Of a stretch of DNA of 64,000 nucleotides, positions 25,805 to 34,979 are shown piece by piece. The DNA is from Asanoa siamensis (GTDB lineage Bacteria > Actinomycetota > Actinomycetes > Mycobacteriales > Micromonosporaceae). The stretch is taken from positions 62,001-126,000 of the forward strand of contig NZ_BONE01000014.1 of NCBI RefSeq assembly GCF_016862555.1. Direction: 5' to 3'. Below the pieces are notes generated by a model, which did not search any database, was not told where the DNA came from, and saw only the letters and a list, made by a program, of their open reading frames with translations. A program made the translations under genes and the position numbers. The stretch's first letter is position 1; every line of letters begins with the position of its first letter.

Positions 25805-28800
25805 CCAGGGCGACCTCCGCGCCGGCCTTCACGCCGTTGACGGTCAGGGTCAGCGTGACGGTGCCACCCGCCCGCAACGCCGTCAGCCGCCCCGTGCCCG
25901 GGTCGAACCAGGCGCGGTCGCCCGGCCGGATGCCCGCCGCCGACCCGACGTGCAGGCCCGCGCCGCCCGACCACTGGGCCGTCACCGGCGGTGCGACCGG
26001 CACGATCCGGCCCCCGGGCTGGGTCAGTGTCGCGGTCACGGCCGCGGGTGCGCCGATCCCCACCGTGGCCGGCGCCGTCAGGGTCACGGCGTCGACGTGG
26101 GGGTTGACCTCCGCCGCGATCCAGCGTGGACCCTCGGCGAACGGGTTCAGCCGGGCCAGCGCGGCCTCGGCCGGCGTGACCGGGTCGACGCCGAGCATCG
26201 TCCAGCCGGTGAAGCCACCGAGGTGCGGCGCGGTCGACGGCTCCTTGCCGCTGTTGCCGTTGATCAGGTACGGCACGCCGTCCACCCGGTCCGCGTGGAA
26301 CGTGCCGACGTGCGCGCCGACGAACGCCGCGCCCTTGCCGGTGCGATGCTGGAACTCGCCCAGCCAGCGCTCGACCAGCGCGGCCTCCTTCCGGTCGCCG
26401 AGTTGGCTCGCCTTGGCCGGCGTCGGATCGCGCGGCGGGTGGTGCGCGAACACCGCGACCGAGCCGACCCGCGGGTCCGCCGCAGCCTCGTCCAGCGCGG
26501 CCCGCAGCGCCAGGATCTGCGCGAAGCCGCTGCCGCGCAGGGATCCCGCGCTGGTGTCGAGCGTGATCATCCGGGTGCCCCGGTGGTCGAACACCCGCGA
26601 CGTCGGCCCGAACACCGCCTGGAAGTTCGAGATCGGGGCGCCCATGATCTCGTGGTTGCCCGGCACGTAGTAGTACGGCAGCGCGCCGCCCAACTCCTCG
26701 TCGAGGATCCGCTTGGCCAGCGCGAAGTCCGCCGGCAGCGCCGTGTCGACCAGGTCACCGTTGATCACCAGGAAGTCGGGCGCGGCCGCGCGGATCTCGC
26801 GCAGGGTCCGGCGGGCCCGCTCGACCTGCGTGCTGTCGGGGTCGGCCGCGACGAACTGCGCGTCCGACAGCACCGCCAGCCGCCACGGCGCCCCGTCCAC
26901 GGTGCCGTCGCGGAGCACGACCCGGTCGGTGCGCGGCGGCTCGGGCGGCACGTCGACCGGCGGCGCGACCCGGGCCACGATGTCGTCGATGACGATGTCG
27001 GTCTGGTAGGCCTCGGCCGGGTCGGTCTCCGCGACGTAGAACCGCCGGATCCGCACCGGGTACTGCACGCCCGGCGGCACCGCCATCTCGACGTACCGCC
27101 AGCCGGTCCAGGTGACGTAAGGCCCGCGCAGCACGTGCTGCTGGTCGAGGGCGTCGTGCAGGTGCAGGCTCGGCCACTCGCCCCGGCCGTTGCCGTGGAT
27201 CCACATGCCGAACGCCTGCGGCTGCCCGTCCACCGGGATCCACTGTGGTGGGTCGGCGTAGGCGGCCCGCGTGCCGGTCGACTGGCCGAAGTCGTACGCC
27301 ATCCGCAACCCGCCACCGGTGTGGCCCGGCGCCGGCGCGACCGAGCCGGTGGCCCGCGCGGCGCTGAACGTCCACGCCGCGGCGTCGTCGAACGTCGCGA
27401 CCGACACGTCGGTGAGCCCGATCGTCACCGGCACCACCGTGCGCCGGCCGCTGACGGTTGCCGTGATCGTGCCCGCGCCGCTGCTCGCGAGCGCCTTGAC
27501 CGTGAAGAAGCCGTCGGCGCCGGGCGTGACCTCGACCAGCGACCGGTCGTACGCGAGCCGGACGTCACCGGTCTCGATCGGCGCGCCGTTGCCCTCGCCG
27601 TCGTAGCCGACCACGCCGAACGATCCGGTCGCGCCGGCCCCGTCCAGGGCCACCTTGTCGGCGGTCGCGTCCACCCTGGACAGTGGGCCGAGCACGACCA
27701 GGTCGATCTCGCCGCGGGCCTCGCCGCGGCTCGCGGAGACCTTCGCCGTGCCCGGAAGCAGACCGCGGAACACACCGGTGCTCGACACGGTGCCGTTCAG
27801 GATCCTGGTGGACCGCCAGGTCGGCGCGCCGGCGGCGGGGCCGTAGGTCTCGTCGTAGCCGGCCGCGGCCAGCCGCCGGGTCAGGCCCGGGAAGACCCGG
27901 TCCGGGCGCCCGCCGCGGACCGGCCCGATGCCGGGCGCGCCGGCGGGGTCGATCGCGGTCTTCACCCAGTACGCGGTCAGCCGCCCGCTCCCCGTCGGCG
28001 CGTAGACGGCCAGCCCGTTGGGCACCGGCCGTTCCGAGCCGTCGGAGGGCGCGTTCTCCACCCGCACGGCCGGCGCGCCCGGCTCGCGGGCCACCAGCGT
28101 CGACGACCCGCCGCCGTCGAGGTTGAGCGCGTCGTGGGCGCCGAGCGAGGCCATCAACCGGCCGAGCTCGGTCAGTGTCACGCCGCGGCTGTCGGCCTGC
28201 CGCCCGTCGACGGTCAGCATGATCATTTTCGTGCCGCCGGCGTCGAACCCAACCGCGGTACGCGGTTCCGGTGTCACGTCGCCGATGTCCTGCGGCACGC
28301 CCGCCTTGACCAGCACCCGGTTGCCGCCGATCGCGGCCTTGACCGCCCGGTCGTCGGACGCCCGGGCGCGGTGGGTCACCTCGACGGGATCACCGGGCCG
28401 CAGCCCGGCCAGCGCGTCGGCGCCGGCGTCCCGGCCGAGCAGGATCGTGGTGCCGGCCGGGATCGGGCCCTGGCCGGGCGCCGCGCCCACCGTGACGACC
28501 CGGCCGCCCGCCAGCGCGACCTCGGTGACCCGGCTCGCGCCGGCCACCGCCCGCGCCCGGTCGTAGTCGCCCCACAGCGCCGTGAACACGCCGACGCCGC
28601 CGGCCTGCACGAGGTTGTTGAACTGGGTCAGCGTGACCGGCCCGCTCGGCAGCGTCGCGGTGCCCGCGAAGTAGAACTGCACCACGCGACCGATCCCGTC
28701 AGGCCCGATCGCGACGCCGTCCGGGTGGCCGCCGACCGGCGACTGCACGAGGTCGCCCCCGCGCACGCCGATCCCCTGCGCGGCACCTGACTGATTGATG

Positions 28801-29204
28801 TCGAAGAAGTCGCCGTTGACGGCCGCGACCGCGCCGGCCTGGTCGACGACACCGCGCAGCGGCGCGGTGCGGGCCACCGCACCCGTGTTGACGTAGTCGA
28901 CGGAGAGGCCCTCGCCCGCGAGATCCGCCGTGAGCGCGTCGGCCCGGATCCAGCCGTTGGCGTCCAGCCGGTCGAACGAGGTCAACTCGAGTCCGGGGGC
29001 GACCGGCCGGGTGCGCCGGTCGGTCTCGATCGAGGCGTCCGCGGCGGTGGCGGTGATCCGCGTGGACGGTGCCGGGTAGGACGACGCGGCGGCGCTGTCG
29101 ACCTGGCCGACGGGCGCGGCGACGGCGGGGCCGCCCGCGAGCAGCACGGCCAGCAAGGGCAGCAGCACGGGCGCGGCACGCCGCGCGGATCGACGGGAAC
29201 CCAT
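25797..29204 (-). CDS. Secreted phosphodiester glycosidase (NAGPA-like) fused to metallophosphoesterase
   Basis: A 1135-residue secreted multidomain protein. A basic/hydrophobic signal peptide ends near AAPVG (about residue 33). Residues 90-390 are a NAGPA-like phosphodiester glycosidase domain (VAAVNGDFFDINQSGAAQG; VGFDAGGTKMIMLTVDGRQ; HDALNLDGGGSSTLV). A beta-rich region with Big-like and carbohydrate-binding-like segments covers about 420-720. A calcineurin-like metallophosphoesterase follows at about 740-1010 (VLSDAQF; VINGDLVD; VPGNHEIMG; FAHHPPR; VGAHVGTFHADR), then a C-terminal Ig-like domain. It may remove and hydrolyse sugar- or glycerol-phosphate groups on cell-wall polymers. I prefer ATG 29204; an in-frame TTG lies at 29216. 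Confidence 0.88.
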   Translation of the reverse strand: MGSRRSARRAAPVLLPLLAVLLAGGPAVAAPVGQVDSAAASSYPAPSTRITATAADASIETDRRTRPVAPGLELTSFDRLDANGWIRADALTADLAGEGLSVDYVNTGAVARTAPLRGVVDQAGAVAAVNGDFFDINQSGAAQGIGVRGGDLVQSPVGGHPDGVAIGPDGIGRVVQFYFAGTATLPSGPVTLTQFNNLVQAGGVGVFTALWGDYDRARAVAGASRVTEVALAGGRVVTVGAAPGQGPIPAGTTILLGRDAGADALAGLRPGDPVEVTHRARASDDRAVKAAIGGNRVLVKAGVPQDIGDVTPEPRTAVGFDAGGTKMIMLTVDGRQADSRGVTLTELGRLMASLGAHDALNLDGGGSSTLVAREPGAPAVRVENAPSDGSERPVPNGLAVYAPTGSGRLTAYWVKTAIDPAGAPGIGPVRGGRPDRVFPGLTRRLAAAGYDETYGPAAGAPTWRSTRILNGTVSSTGVFRGLLPGTAKVSASRGEARGEIDLVVLGPLSRVDATADKVALDGAGATGSFGVVGYDGEGNGAPIETGDVRLAYDRSLVEVTPGADGFFTVKALASSGAGTITATVSGRRTVVPVTIGLTDVSVATFDDAAAWTFSAARATGSVAPAPGHTGGGLRMAYDFGQSTGTRAAYADPPQWIPVDGQPQAFGMWIHGNGRGEWPSLHLHDALDQQHVLRGPYVTWTGWRYVEMAVPPGVQYPVRIRRFYVAETDPAEAYQTDIVIDDIVARVAPPVDVPPEPPRTDRVVLRDGTVDGAPWRLAVLSDAQFVAADPDSTQVERARRTLREIRAAAPDFLVINGDLVDTALPADFALAKRILDEELGGALPYYYVPGNHEIMGAPISNFQAVFGPTSRVFDHRGTRMITLDTSAGSLRGSGFAQILALRAALDEAAADPRVGSVAVFAHHPPRDPTPAKASQLGDRKEAALVERWLGEFQHRTGKGAAFVGAHVGTFHADRVDGVPYLINGNSGKEPSTAPHLGGFTGWTMLGVDPVTPAEAALARLNPFAEGPRWIAAEVNPHVDAVTLTAPATVGIGAPAAVTATLTQPGGRIVPVAPPVTAQWSGGAGLHVGSAAGIRPGDRAWFDPGTGRLTALRAGGTVTLTLTVNGVKAGAEVALVR

Positions 29205-29227
29205 GCGGCGAGCCAACCGGAAGCTGG

Positions 29228-29271
29228 AGGAATTTTCAAGAGACGGTTGTCTAAGTGAAGGAAAACTTCAC
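29228..29271. promoter_or_regulatory. Divergent promoter region with inverted repeat
   Basis: On the minus strand TTGAAA is followed 17 bases later by TTGGCT, 6 bases before ATG 29204, a possible leaderless promoter. Its neighbourhood (CTTGAAAATTCCTCC) resembles CTTGAAAATTCTCC upstream of the sugar-binding-protein gene near 19323-19336. GTGAAG (29255-29260) and CTTCAC (29266-29271) form an inverted repeat around GAAAA. Confidence 0.35.
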
Positions 29272-29320
29272 GTGCGCCGCGCCGGTCCCCTTCCAGCCAC
29301 GGCCGGTAACGTGCGGACGC

Positions 29321-30493
29321 ATGACCGTACGCGTCCGGGAGTTCCTGGCCGGTCCCGCCGCGGGCAGCGACCTGCTCGCGCTGGGCGAGCCGACGCACGG
29401 CGAGCCGGCGTTCGCGCTGCTGCGCAACGAGATCTTCGCGGAGCTGGTGGAGGCGGGCTTCCGCTCGATCGCCGTCGAGTCCGACCGGCTCGCGGCCCTC
29501 ACGGTCGACGCGTACGTCCAAGGTGATGCCGGCACGCTGGACGAGGCCCTGGCCGCCGGGTTCAGCCACGGCTTCGGCCCGCTGCCCGGCAACCCCGAGC
29601 TGGTCAGCTGGATGCGCGCCTACAACAGCGGTCGTCCCGCCGCCGAGCGGCTCACGTTCCACGGGTTCGACGCGCCGCTCGAGATGACCAGCGCGCCGAG
29701 CCCGCGCCGTTACCTGGCCCACGTGCTGGCGTACCTGGGCGATCTCGTCGACCCACCGGCCGACCTTGACGGCCTGGTCGGCGCCGACGACCGGTGGACC
29801 GACTTCGCCGCGATCATGGACCACTCGCGGTCGGTCGGCAGGTCGCCGGAGGCCCTGCGGCTCCGGGCCGTCGCCGACGACCTCCGCACGGCGCTCTACG
29901 CCAACGCGCCCCGGCTGGTGGCCTCGTCGTCGCCGGCGCGGTGGCGGCGGGCCGCACTGCACGCGGACGTCGCGGCCCGGGTGCTCGGCTACCACGCGGA
30001 GGCCGCCGCGCCGGCCCCACAGGCGGTCCGCACCTCGCGGCTGCTCGGCGTCCGCGACGCCTGGATGGCGCAGAACCTGCTCGACATCCGCGCCCACGAA
30101 CGCCACCGCGGGCCGACGCTGGTCTTCGCGAACAACCGGCACCTGCAGCGCCCGCCGAGCACCTGGCAACTGGGCGGCATGGACTTGTCCTGGTCCGGCG
30201 CCGGCTCGATCGTGTCGGCCCTGCTGGGCCTCCGGTACGCGGTCATCGCGGGCAGCCTGGGCGCGAGCGCGGCGCTCGGGCTGGGCGCGGCCCCGGCGGG
30301 CACGGCCGAGGCGGCGTTGAGCGAGGCGGCCGACGGCCCGACCCTGTTCGACCGGCCCGGGCTGCACGCGACGCTCGCCGGCCGCGCCTTGACCGGCCGC
30401 GCCGACATGACCCCTGAGCAGGGCTACTTCCCGCTGGACGCCGAGCTGATCGCGACCAGCGACGCGGTGCTGCACGTGCCCGCCGTACATTGA
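29321..30493 (+). CDS. Erythromycin esterase family protein
   Basis: A 390-residue protein of the erythromycin esterase (Ere) family. The signature LGEPTHGEPAF is at residues 21-31, carrying the catalytic His and Glu. FRSIAVESDRLAALTVD and the internal RDAWMAQNLLDIRAHE follow the family order. Members hydrolyse macrolide lactones or unknown esters; many environmental copies are not resistance genes. There is no signal peptide. The ATG 29321 lies 8 bases after TAACGT. The stop TGA (30491-30493) overlaps the region where the IclR gene begins. A role in macrolide resistance is possible but unproven. Confidence 0.85.
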   Translation: MTVRVREFLAGPAAGSDLLALGEPTHGEPAFALLRNEIFAELVEAGFRSIAVESDRLAALTVDAYVQGDAGTLDEALAAGFSHGFGPLPGNPELVSWMRAYNSGRPAAERLTFHGFDAPLEMTSAPSPRRYLAHVLAYLGDLVDPPADLDGLVGADDRWTDFAAIMDHSRSVGRSPEALRLRAVADDLRTALYANAPRLVASSSPARWRRAALHADVAARVLGYHAEAAAPAPQAVRTSRLLGVRDAWMAQNLLDIRAHERHRGPTLVFANNRHLQRPPSTWQLGGMDLSWSGAGSIVSALLGLRYAVIAGSLGASAALGLGAAPAGTAEAALSEAADGPTLFDRPGLHATLAGRALTGRADMTPEQGYFPLDAELIATSDAVLHVPAVH

Positions 30494-30498
30494 CGGTT

Positions 30499-31248
30499 GT
30501 GACCGACCGGGCCGGCGCCGCCGACAAGTCGTTCGACGTGCTCGAGGCGCTGGTGGAGCACGGCCGGCTGGCCGACATCGCGCGAGCGACCGGGCTGCCG
30601 AAGGCGACCGTCCACCGGATCCTGCAGGTCATGGTCGAGCGGGGGCTGGCCCAACCGACCGGTGACGGCGGGTACGCCTGCGGGCCGCGGCTGGTCGCGC
30701 TCGCCGGGCGGGTGATGCACGCGGTCGACCTGGGCGGACGGGTGCATCCGCAACTCGACGCGCTCCGGGTCGGCACGGGGCACACCGTGCACCTGGCGCT
30801 GCGGGCCGGCGACGAGGCGGTCTACGTGGCGAAGCTGGACGCCGGTAGGCCGTACCGGCTCGCCTCCCGGGTGGGGATGAGCCTGCACCTGCACAGCACC
30901 TCGATCGGCAAGGCGATCCTGGCCGGGTTGACCGACGCGGAGGTCGCCGAGGTGGCCGGGCGCACCGGGTTGCCGGCCCGGACGCCCCGCACCATCACCG
31001 CCCTGCCCGACCTGCTCGCCGAGATCGGTCGCACGCGGCGGCGCGGCTGGGCCGAGGACCACGAGGAGAACGAGGCGGGGGTCGGCGCCTGCGGCGCGCC
31101 GGTCCGCGACCACACGGGCGCGGTGATCGGCGGGATCAGCGCGGTGGCGCTCACCCACGACCTGACCGGCGGATACGACCGGCTCGGTCCCCAGGTCGTC
31201 GAGGCGGCGGCCGCGGTGTCGCGGGCGTTGGGCGCACCGCGGGTTTGA
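30499..31248 (+). CDS. IclR-family transcriptional regulator
   Basis: A 249-residue IclR-type regulator. The winged helix (SFDVLEALVEHGRLADIAR, then GLPKATVHRILQVM) is N-terminal. The GAF-like effector domain contains LHLHSTSIGKAILAGL and GVGACGAPVRDHTGAVIGGIS. I prefer GTG 30499; a TTG at 30490 overlapping the previous stop is the alternative. It stands directly before the Ldh-MHS-SDR operon and probably controls it through palindromes at 31288-31312. The ligand is presumably the organic acid that the operon degrades. Confidence 0.92.
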   Translation: MTDRAGAADKSFDVLEALVEHGRLADIARATGLPKATVHRILQVMVERGLAQPTGDGGYACGPRLVALAGRVMHAVDLGGRVHPQLDALRVGTGHTVHLALRAGDEAVYVAKLDAGRPYRLASRVGMSLHLHSTSIGKAILAGLTDAEVAEVAGRTGLPARTPRTITALPDLLAEIGRTRRRGWAEDHEENEAGVGACGAPVRDHTGAVIGGISAVALTHDLTGGYDRLGPQVVEAAAAVSRALGAPRV

Positions 31249-31287
31249 CGTCCGCGAATCGCGGTACATAGATACATGCACATCTAG

Positions 31288-31312
31288 TGGAACGCCATTC
31301 CGTCAGACGGAA
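31288..31312. promoter_or_regulatory. Overlapping palindromes, probable IclR operator
   Basis: TGGAACGCCATTCC (31288-31301) resembles the IclR-type TGGAA-N-TTCCA pattern. It overlaps the perfect palindrome TTCCGTCAGACGGAA (31298-31312). Both lie just before the Ldh-type gene at 31325. A -10-like TACATA is at 31265-31270. Confidence 0.5.
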
Positions 31313-31324
31313 CGGAGGCGACGG

Positions 31325-32413
31325 ATGAGCGACGACGACAACGGCCTCGCCTGGTCGGCCACCCCTGCCCCATCGATCGGGGACGCCCACGTGATCTCCG
31401 GGGCCGACCTGACGCGGGTCGCGACCGCGATCCTCGGGCGGGCCGGGGCACCGGCCGAGATCGCCACCACGGTCGCACGCTCCCTTGTGGACGCCGACCT
31501 GGCCGGGCACGACTCGCACGGGGTCCGGCGGCTGGTCCCCTATCTCGCGGCCGTGCGGGCCGGCCACCTGAAACCCGCCGCCCGCCCGGCGGTCACCGCG
31601 CACGCCGGCGCGACGGCCAGAGTCGACGGCCGGCGCGGCTTCGGGCAACTCGCCGCGCACGCCGCCGTGGACACCGCGCTCGACCTGGCCGGCCAGCAGG
31701 GCTGCGCCGTGGTCGCGGTCGGCAACGCCAACCACGTCGGCCGGCTCGGCGAGTACGTGGAACGGATCGCGACCGCCGACGCGGTCGGCATCGCGCTGTG
31801 CAACGCCGATCCGACCGTGACACCGCACGGTGGCCGGGAACGCCGGCTCGGCACGAACCCGCTGGCCTGGGGGGCGCCGCGGGCCGCGGGCCGGCCGCCG
31901 GTGGTGACCGACTTCGCGACCTCGGCCGTGGCCGAGGGCAAGCTGGCGCTGTCGGTGGTGCGCGGCGAACAGGTCCCGTCGGGCCTGCTGGTCGGCGCCG
32001 ACGGCGCGCCGTCGACCGAGCCCGGCGACTTCTACGCCGGCGGCGCGCTGCTGCCCTTCGGCGGGCACAAGGGGTACGCGCTGAGCGTGATGATCGAGAT
32101 CTTCGGCGGGCTGCTGTCGGGGGCGGGCATCTCCAGCCTGCCCGGGTACGACGCGACGAACGGCACCGTGTTCGTCGCCGTGGACATCGCCCGCTTCCTG
32201 CCCGTACCCGAGTTCCGGGAGCGCACCGAGCAGTTCTGCCGCCTGCTGGCCGACACGTCGCGGGCCGGCGCGGATCCGGTACTGGCGCCGGGCGAGAAGG
32301 AGGCGACCACCCGGGCCGCCCGGGCCCGCGACGGCATTCCGCTGGCGGCCGCGACCTGGCGGGCGCTGGCCGACCTGCCCGGCGGCCCGTCTGTCGAGAG
32401 GAGCGCACGATGA
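31325..32413 (+). CDS. Ldh-family (malate/L-sulfolactate/ureidoglycolate-type) oxidoreductase
   Basis: A 362-residue NAD(P)-dependent 2-hydroxyacid dehydrogenase of the Ldh_2 family, unrelated to classic lactate dehydrogenase. Motifs present: VDADLAGHDSHGVRRLVPYL with the catalytic His, VVAVGNANHVGRLGEYVE, and RRLGTNPLAWGAP followed by PFGGHKGYALSVMIEIFGG. The first 20 residues precede the usual family start, and an internal start is possible. It opens an operon with an MHS transporter and an SDR enzyme (ATGA and GTGA overlaps) under an IclR regulator. It therefore likely oxidises an imported 2-hydroxyacid or sugar acid. Confidence 0.88.
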   Translation: MSDDDNGLAWSATPAPSIGDAHVISGADLTRVATAILGRAGAPAEIATTVARSLVDADLAGHDSHGVRRLVPYLAAVRAGHLKPAARPAVTAHAGATARVDGRRGFGQLAAHAAVDTALDLAGQQGCAVVAVGNANHVGRLGEYVERIATADAVGIALCNADPTVTPHGGRERRLGTNPLAWGAPRAAGRPPVVTDFATSAVAEGKLALSVVRGEQVPSGLLVGADGAPSTEPGDFYAGGALLPFGGHKGYALSVMIEIFGGLLSGAGISSLPGYDATNGTVFVAVDIARFLPVPEFRERTEQFCRLLADTSRAGADPVLAPGEKEATTRAARARDGIPLAAATWRALADLPGGPSVERSAR

Positions 32414-33744
32414 CCGACCGGACCGAGTTGCGCCGGGTGGTCACCGGCTCGCTCGTCGGCACCGCCCTGGAGTGGTACGACTTCTTCATCTACGGCACGG
32501 CCGCCGCGCTCGTCTTCGACGACCTGTTCTTCCCGGACGCCGAGCCCGCGGTCGGCACGCTGGTCGCGTTCGCCACGTTCGGCGTCGCGTTCCTGTTCCG
32601 CCCGGTCGGTGGGTTCTTCTTCGGCCGCCTCGGCGACCGGATCGGCCGGCGGGCGACGCTGATCGTCACGACGCTGGTGATGGGCATCGGCACGGGCCTG
32701 ATCGGCCTGTTGCCCACCTTCGACCAGGTCGGCATGCTGGCCCCGATCCTGTTGGTACTGCTGCGGATCTGCCAGGGCCTGGGCGCCGGCGCCGAGTTCG
32801 GCGGCGCGTCGACGCTGCTGGCCGAGCACGCCCCGGCGGGCCGGCGCGGCTACTACGCGTCCTTCGCCCAGACCGGTGTCCAGATCGGACTGATCATGGG
32901 TACGGTCGCGTTCCTGCTCGTGGGCCTGCTCCCCGACCGTGACCTCGAGGCCTGGGGCTGGCGCATTCCGTTCCTGGCCAGCTTCCTGATGATTTTCGTG
33001 ACGTTGTACGTGCGGCTGCGGGTCACGGAGTCGCCCGTGTTCCGGGAGATGGAGCGCACCCGTACGGTGGTCCGCACGCCGGTGATGGACACGCTGCGCC
33101 GCTACCCGCGCAGCTTCCTGGTCGGCATCGGCGCGCACATCTGCGACACGGCGATCGTCTACATCTTCGCCACCTTCGTCGTCGCGTACGTGACCGACGA
33201 GTTGGGCCTGAGCCGCTCCACGGCCCTGACCGGCGTGATCATCATGGGCGTGGTGGTGACGGCGAGCCAGCCGTTCTACGGCGCCCTGTCGGACCGGATC
33301 GGCCGCAAGCCCCTCAACATCTTCAGCGTGCTGTTCACGGCGGCGTTCGCGTTCCCGTTCTTCTGGATGGTGAACACGGCGGAGCCGGCCCTCATCTGGC
33401 TCGCCCTGGCCCTGGCGGGCGGCATCGGCTTCGCGCCGATGATCGCGGTGCAGCCGGCGTTCTACGCGGAGCTCTTCGGCGCGGGCGTGCGCTACACGGG
33501 CTTCGCGGCCTCCCGCGAGATCGGCGCGGCCATCGCGGGCTTCTCGCCGCTGGTCGCGGCCGCCCTGCTGCGCGCGGGCGACGGCACACCGTGGTTGGTC
33601 TCCGTCTGGATCATCGCGACGGCGGTGGTGTCGCTGATCGCCTTCGTGTTCGCCCGGGAGACCCGCACGATCGACATCGCGGCACTGCACCACGACCAGT
33701 CGACGCTGGTCGCGGACCGCCCGGAGACGGCGAGGACGCCGTGA
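32410..33744 (+). CDS. MHS-family MFS transporter (organic acid/H+ symporter)
   Basis: A 444-residue major facilitator protein of the metabolite:H+ symporter group (relatives ShiA, KgtP, ProP). The start TALEWYDFFIYGTAAAL is the MHS signature. GDRIGRRATLI is the MFS loop 2-3 motif, and RICQGLGAGAEFGGASTLLA and GALSDRIGRKPLN follow. Twelve membrane segments are expected. It overlaps the Ldh gene by 4 bases and the SDR gene by 4 bases. By context it imports the substrate of the two dehydrogenases, probably a carboxylate. Confidence 0.92.
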   Translation: MTDRTELRRVVTGSLVGTALEWYDFFIYGTAAALVFDDLFFPDAEPAVGTLVAFATFGVAFLFRPVGGFFFGRLGDRIGRRATLIVTTLVMGIGTGLIGLLPTFDQVGMLAPILLVLLRICQGLGAGAEFGGASTLLAEHAPAGRRGYYASFAQTGVQIGLIMGTVAFLLVGLLPDRDLEAWGWRIPFLASFLMIFVTLYVRLRVTESPVFREMERTRTVVRTPVMDTLRRYPRSFLVGIGAHICDTAIVYIFATFVVAYVTDELGLSRSTALTGVIIMGVVVTASQPFYGALSDRIGRKPLNIFSVLFTAAFAFPFFWMVNTAEPALIWLALALAGGIGFAPMIAVQPAFYAELFGAGVRYTGFAASREIGAAIAGFSPLVAAALLRAGDGTPWLVSVWIIATAVVSLIAFVFARETRTIDIAALHHDQSTLVADRPETARTP

Positions 33745-34487
33745 ACCTGTCGGGCGCGGTCGCGGTGGTCACCGGCGGCGGCACGGGCATCGGCCGCGCC
33801 GTCGCCGAGGCGCTCACGGCGCCCGGCGCCTCGGTCGCGATCACGTACGCCCGCTCGGCCCCGGAGGCGAAGGCGACAGCCGCGTCGCTCGGCGCGCTGG
33901 TGGTGCCGCTCGACGTAGCCGACGACAAGCAGGTGCGCCGGATGGCCGACCGGGTCGTCGGCGAGTTGGGGCGGGTGGACATCCTGGTGAACAACGCGGC
34001 GGTCACGCACGCGGTAGAGCACGCCGACCTGGACGCCCTGACGGACGCGATGTGGCACGAGATCCTCGACGTCAACGTCCTGGGCGCGTTCCGCTGCACC
34101 CGCGCCCTGGCCCCTGTTCTGCGGGCCTCCGGAGGCGCGGTGGTCAACGTCAGCTCCATCTCGGCGTACCGGGCGGGCGGCTCCTCGATCGCCTACGGCG
34201 TGAGCAAGGCGGCGCTGCTCCAGCTGACGCGCAACCTGGCCGCCGCGCTGGCCCCGGAGGTCCGGGTCAACGCGGTGGCCCCCGGCACGGTCAACACGCG
34301 CTGGCAGACAAACCTCCACGGGGCGGCGGACTTCGCGATCCGCCGCGCGACGGAGGAACAACACATCCCCCTGGGCGCGATAGCCACACCCCAACACGTA
34401 GCCCAAGCGGTCCTGGGCCTCCTGGGAATGGACAACGTGACAGGCGAAACCCTCATAGTCGACGGCGGCAAACACATCCGCTACTGA
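33741..34487 (+). CDS. SDR-family oxidoreductase
   Basis: A 248-residue classical short-chain dehydrogenase. Cofactor loop TGGGTGIG at residues 11-18, NNAA at 84-87, catalytic S139, Y152 and K156 in SSISAY...AYGVSK, and the C-terminal TGETLIVDGGKHI. Starts with GTG overlapping the transporter stop. Together with the Ldh-type enzyme it suggests two successive oxidations of an imported hydroxy acid or sugar derivative; the substrate cannot be named from sequence. No terminator is visible before the toxin-like gene that follows. Confidence 0.92.
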   Translation: MNLSGAVAVVTGGGTGIGRAVAEALTAPGASVAITYARSAPEAKATAASLGALVVPLDVADDKQVRRMADRVVGELGRVDILVNNAAVTHAVEHADLDALTDAMWHEILDVNVLGAFRCTRALAPVLRASGGAVVNVSSISAYRAGGSSIAYGVSKAALLQLTRNLAAALAPEVRVNAVAPGTVNTRWQTNLHGAADFAIRRATEEQHIPLGAIATPQHVAQAVLGLLGMDNVTGETLIVDGGKHIRY

Positions 34488-34583
34488 CAACAGGCCACAC
34501 GACTAAAACATGCATCGATACGATGCTTCCGACGGCTGTCCGTTCTCGAGATCGGGGTCGCGACGGCCAGAGGGTCCGGCGCG

Positions 34584-34979
34584 GTGGGCAAAGGGCTCAT
34601 CCGCGCCGCCCTGGCGTTCCTGCGGAAGTCGAAGGCGCGCCGCGCGGGCTGCGGAAAACGCGAGGCGGCCCAACCACTGTCCAAGCTGGATTTCGCCAAC
34701 CCGAAGACGTTCGACCCAGCCGCACTGCGCGGCAGGAGCGCCGCCGATATCCGGGCGGCGATCCCCGCGAACTGGTCCTCCCGGCCGAGCAAGCGCGGCG
34801 GCGGGACGGTGTTCGAGGACCCCGGCAACGCCGGACGGCAGATCCGGATCATGCCCGGATATACTGCCGGAAATCGACCGGATCCATTGACCCACGGTCC
34901 TTACGCTGAGGTGTCTCAGAACGGCAGGACGACCAAGGTGCCGTCGCGTGGCAACCCGACGCTTCCCGGAGGCGCGTGA
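34584..34979 (+). CDS. Orphan polymorphic-toxin C-terminal domain
   Basis: A 131-residue ORF that looks like the toxic tip of a polymorphic (Rhs/CDI/secreted) toxin rather than a whole protein. The core from about residue 33 reads LDFANPKTFDPAALRG, then IPANWSSRPSKRGGGTVFED and IRIMPGYTAGNRPDPLTHGP, then YAEVSQNG. I recall this motif order from C-terminal toxin modules of larger proteins; the catalytic mechanism is not known to me. The GTG start has AGAGGG 9 bases upstream. The frame is open further up to the SDR stop and reads GVATARGSGAVGKGLIRAAL, like a pre-toxin linker, so it may be the 3' remnant of a longer gene. It is coupled to the next gene. Confidence 0.6.
   Translation: MGKGLIRAALAFLRKSKARRAGCGKREAAQPLSKLDFANPKTFDPAALRGRSAADIRAAIPANWSSRPSKRGGGTVFEDPGNAGRQIRIMPGYTAGNRPDPLTHGPYAEVSQNGRTTKVPSRGNPTLPGGA

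Noticed and set aside
25950-28790. 946-codon open frame opposite the secreted glycosidase/phosphatase gene
   Set aside because: It has the Arg/Gly/His-rich composition of an antisense shadow in GC-rich DNA and no start signal; the minus-strand gene has clear domains.
29321-30493. Antibiotic resistance gene call for the erythromycin-esterase homologue
   Set aside because: The family signature is present, but most environmental members have not been shown to inactivate macrolides, so only the family is reported.
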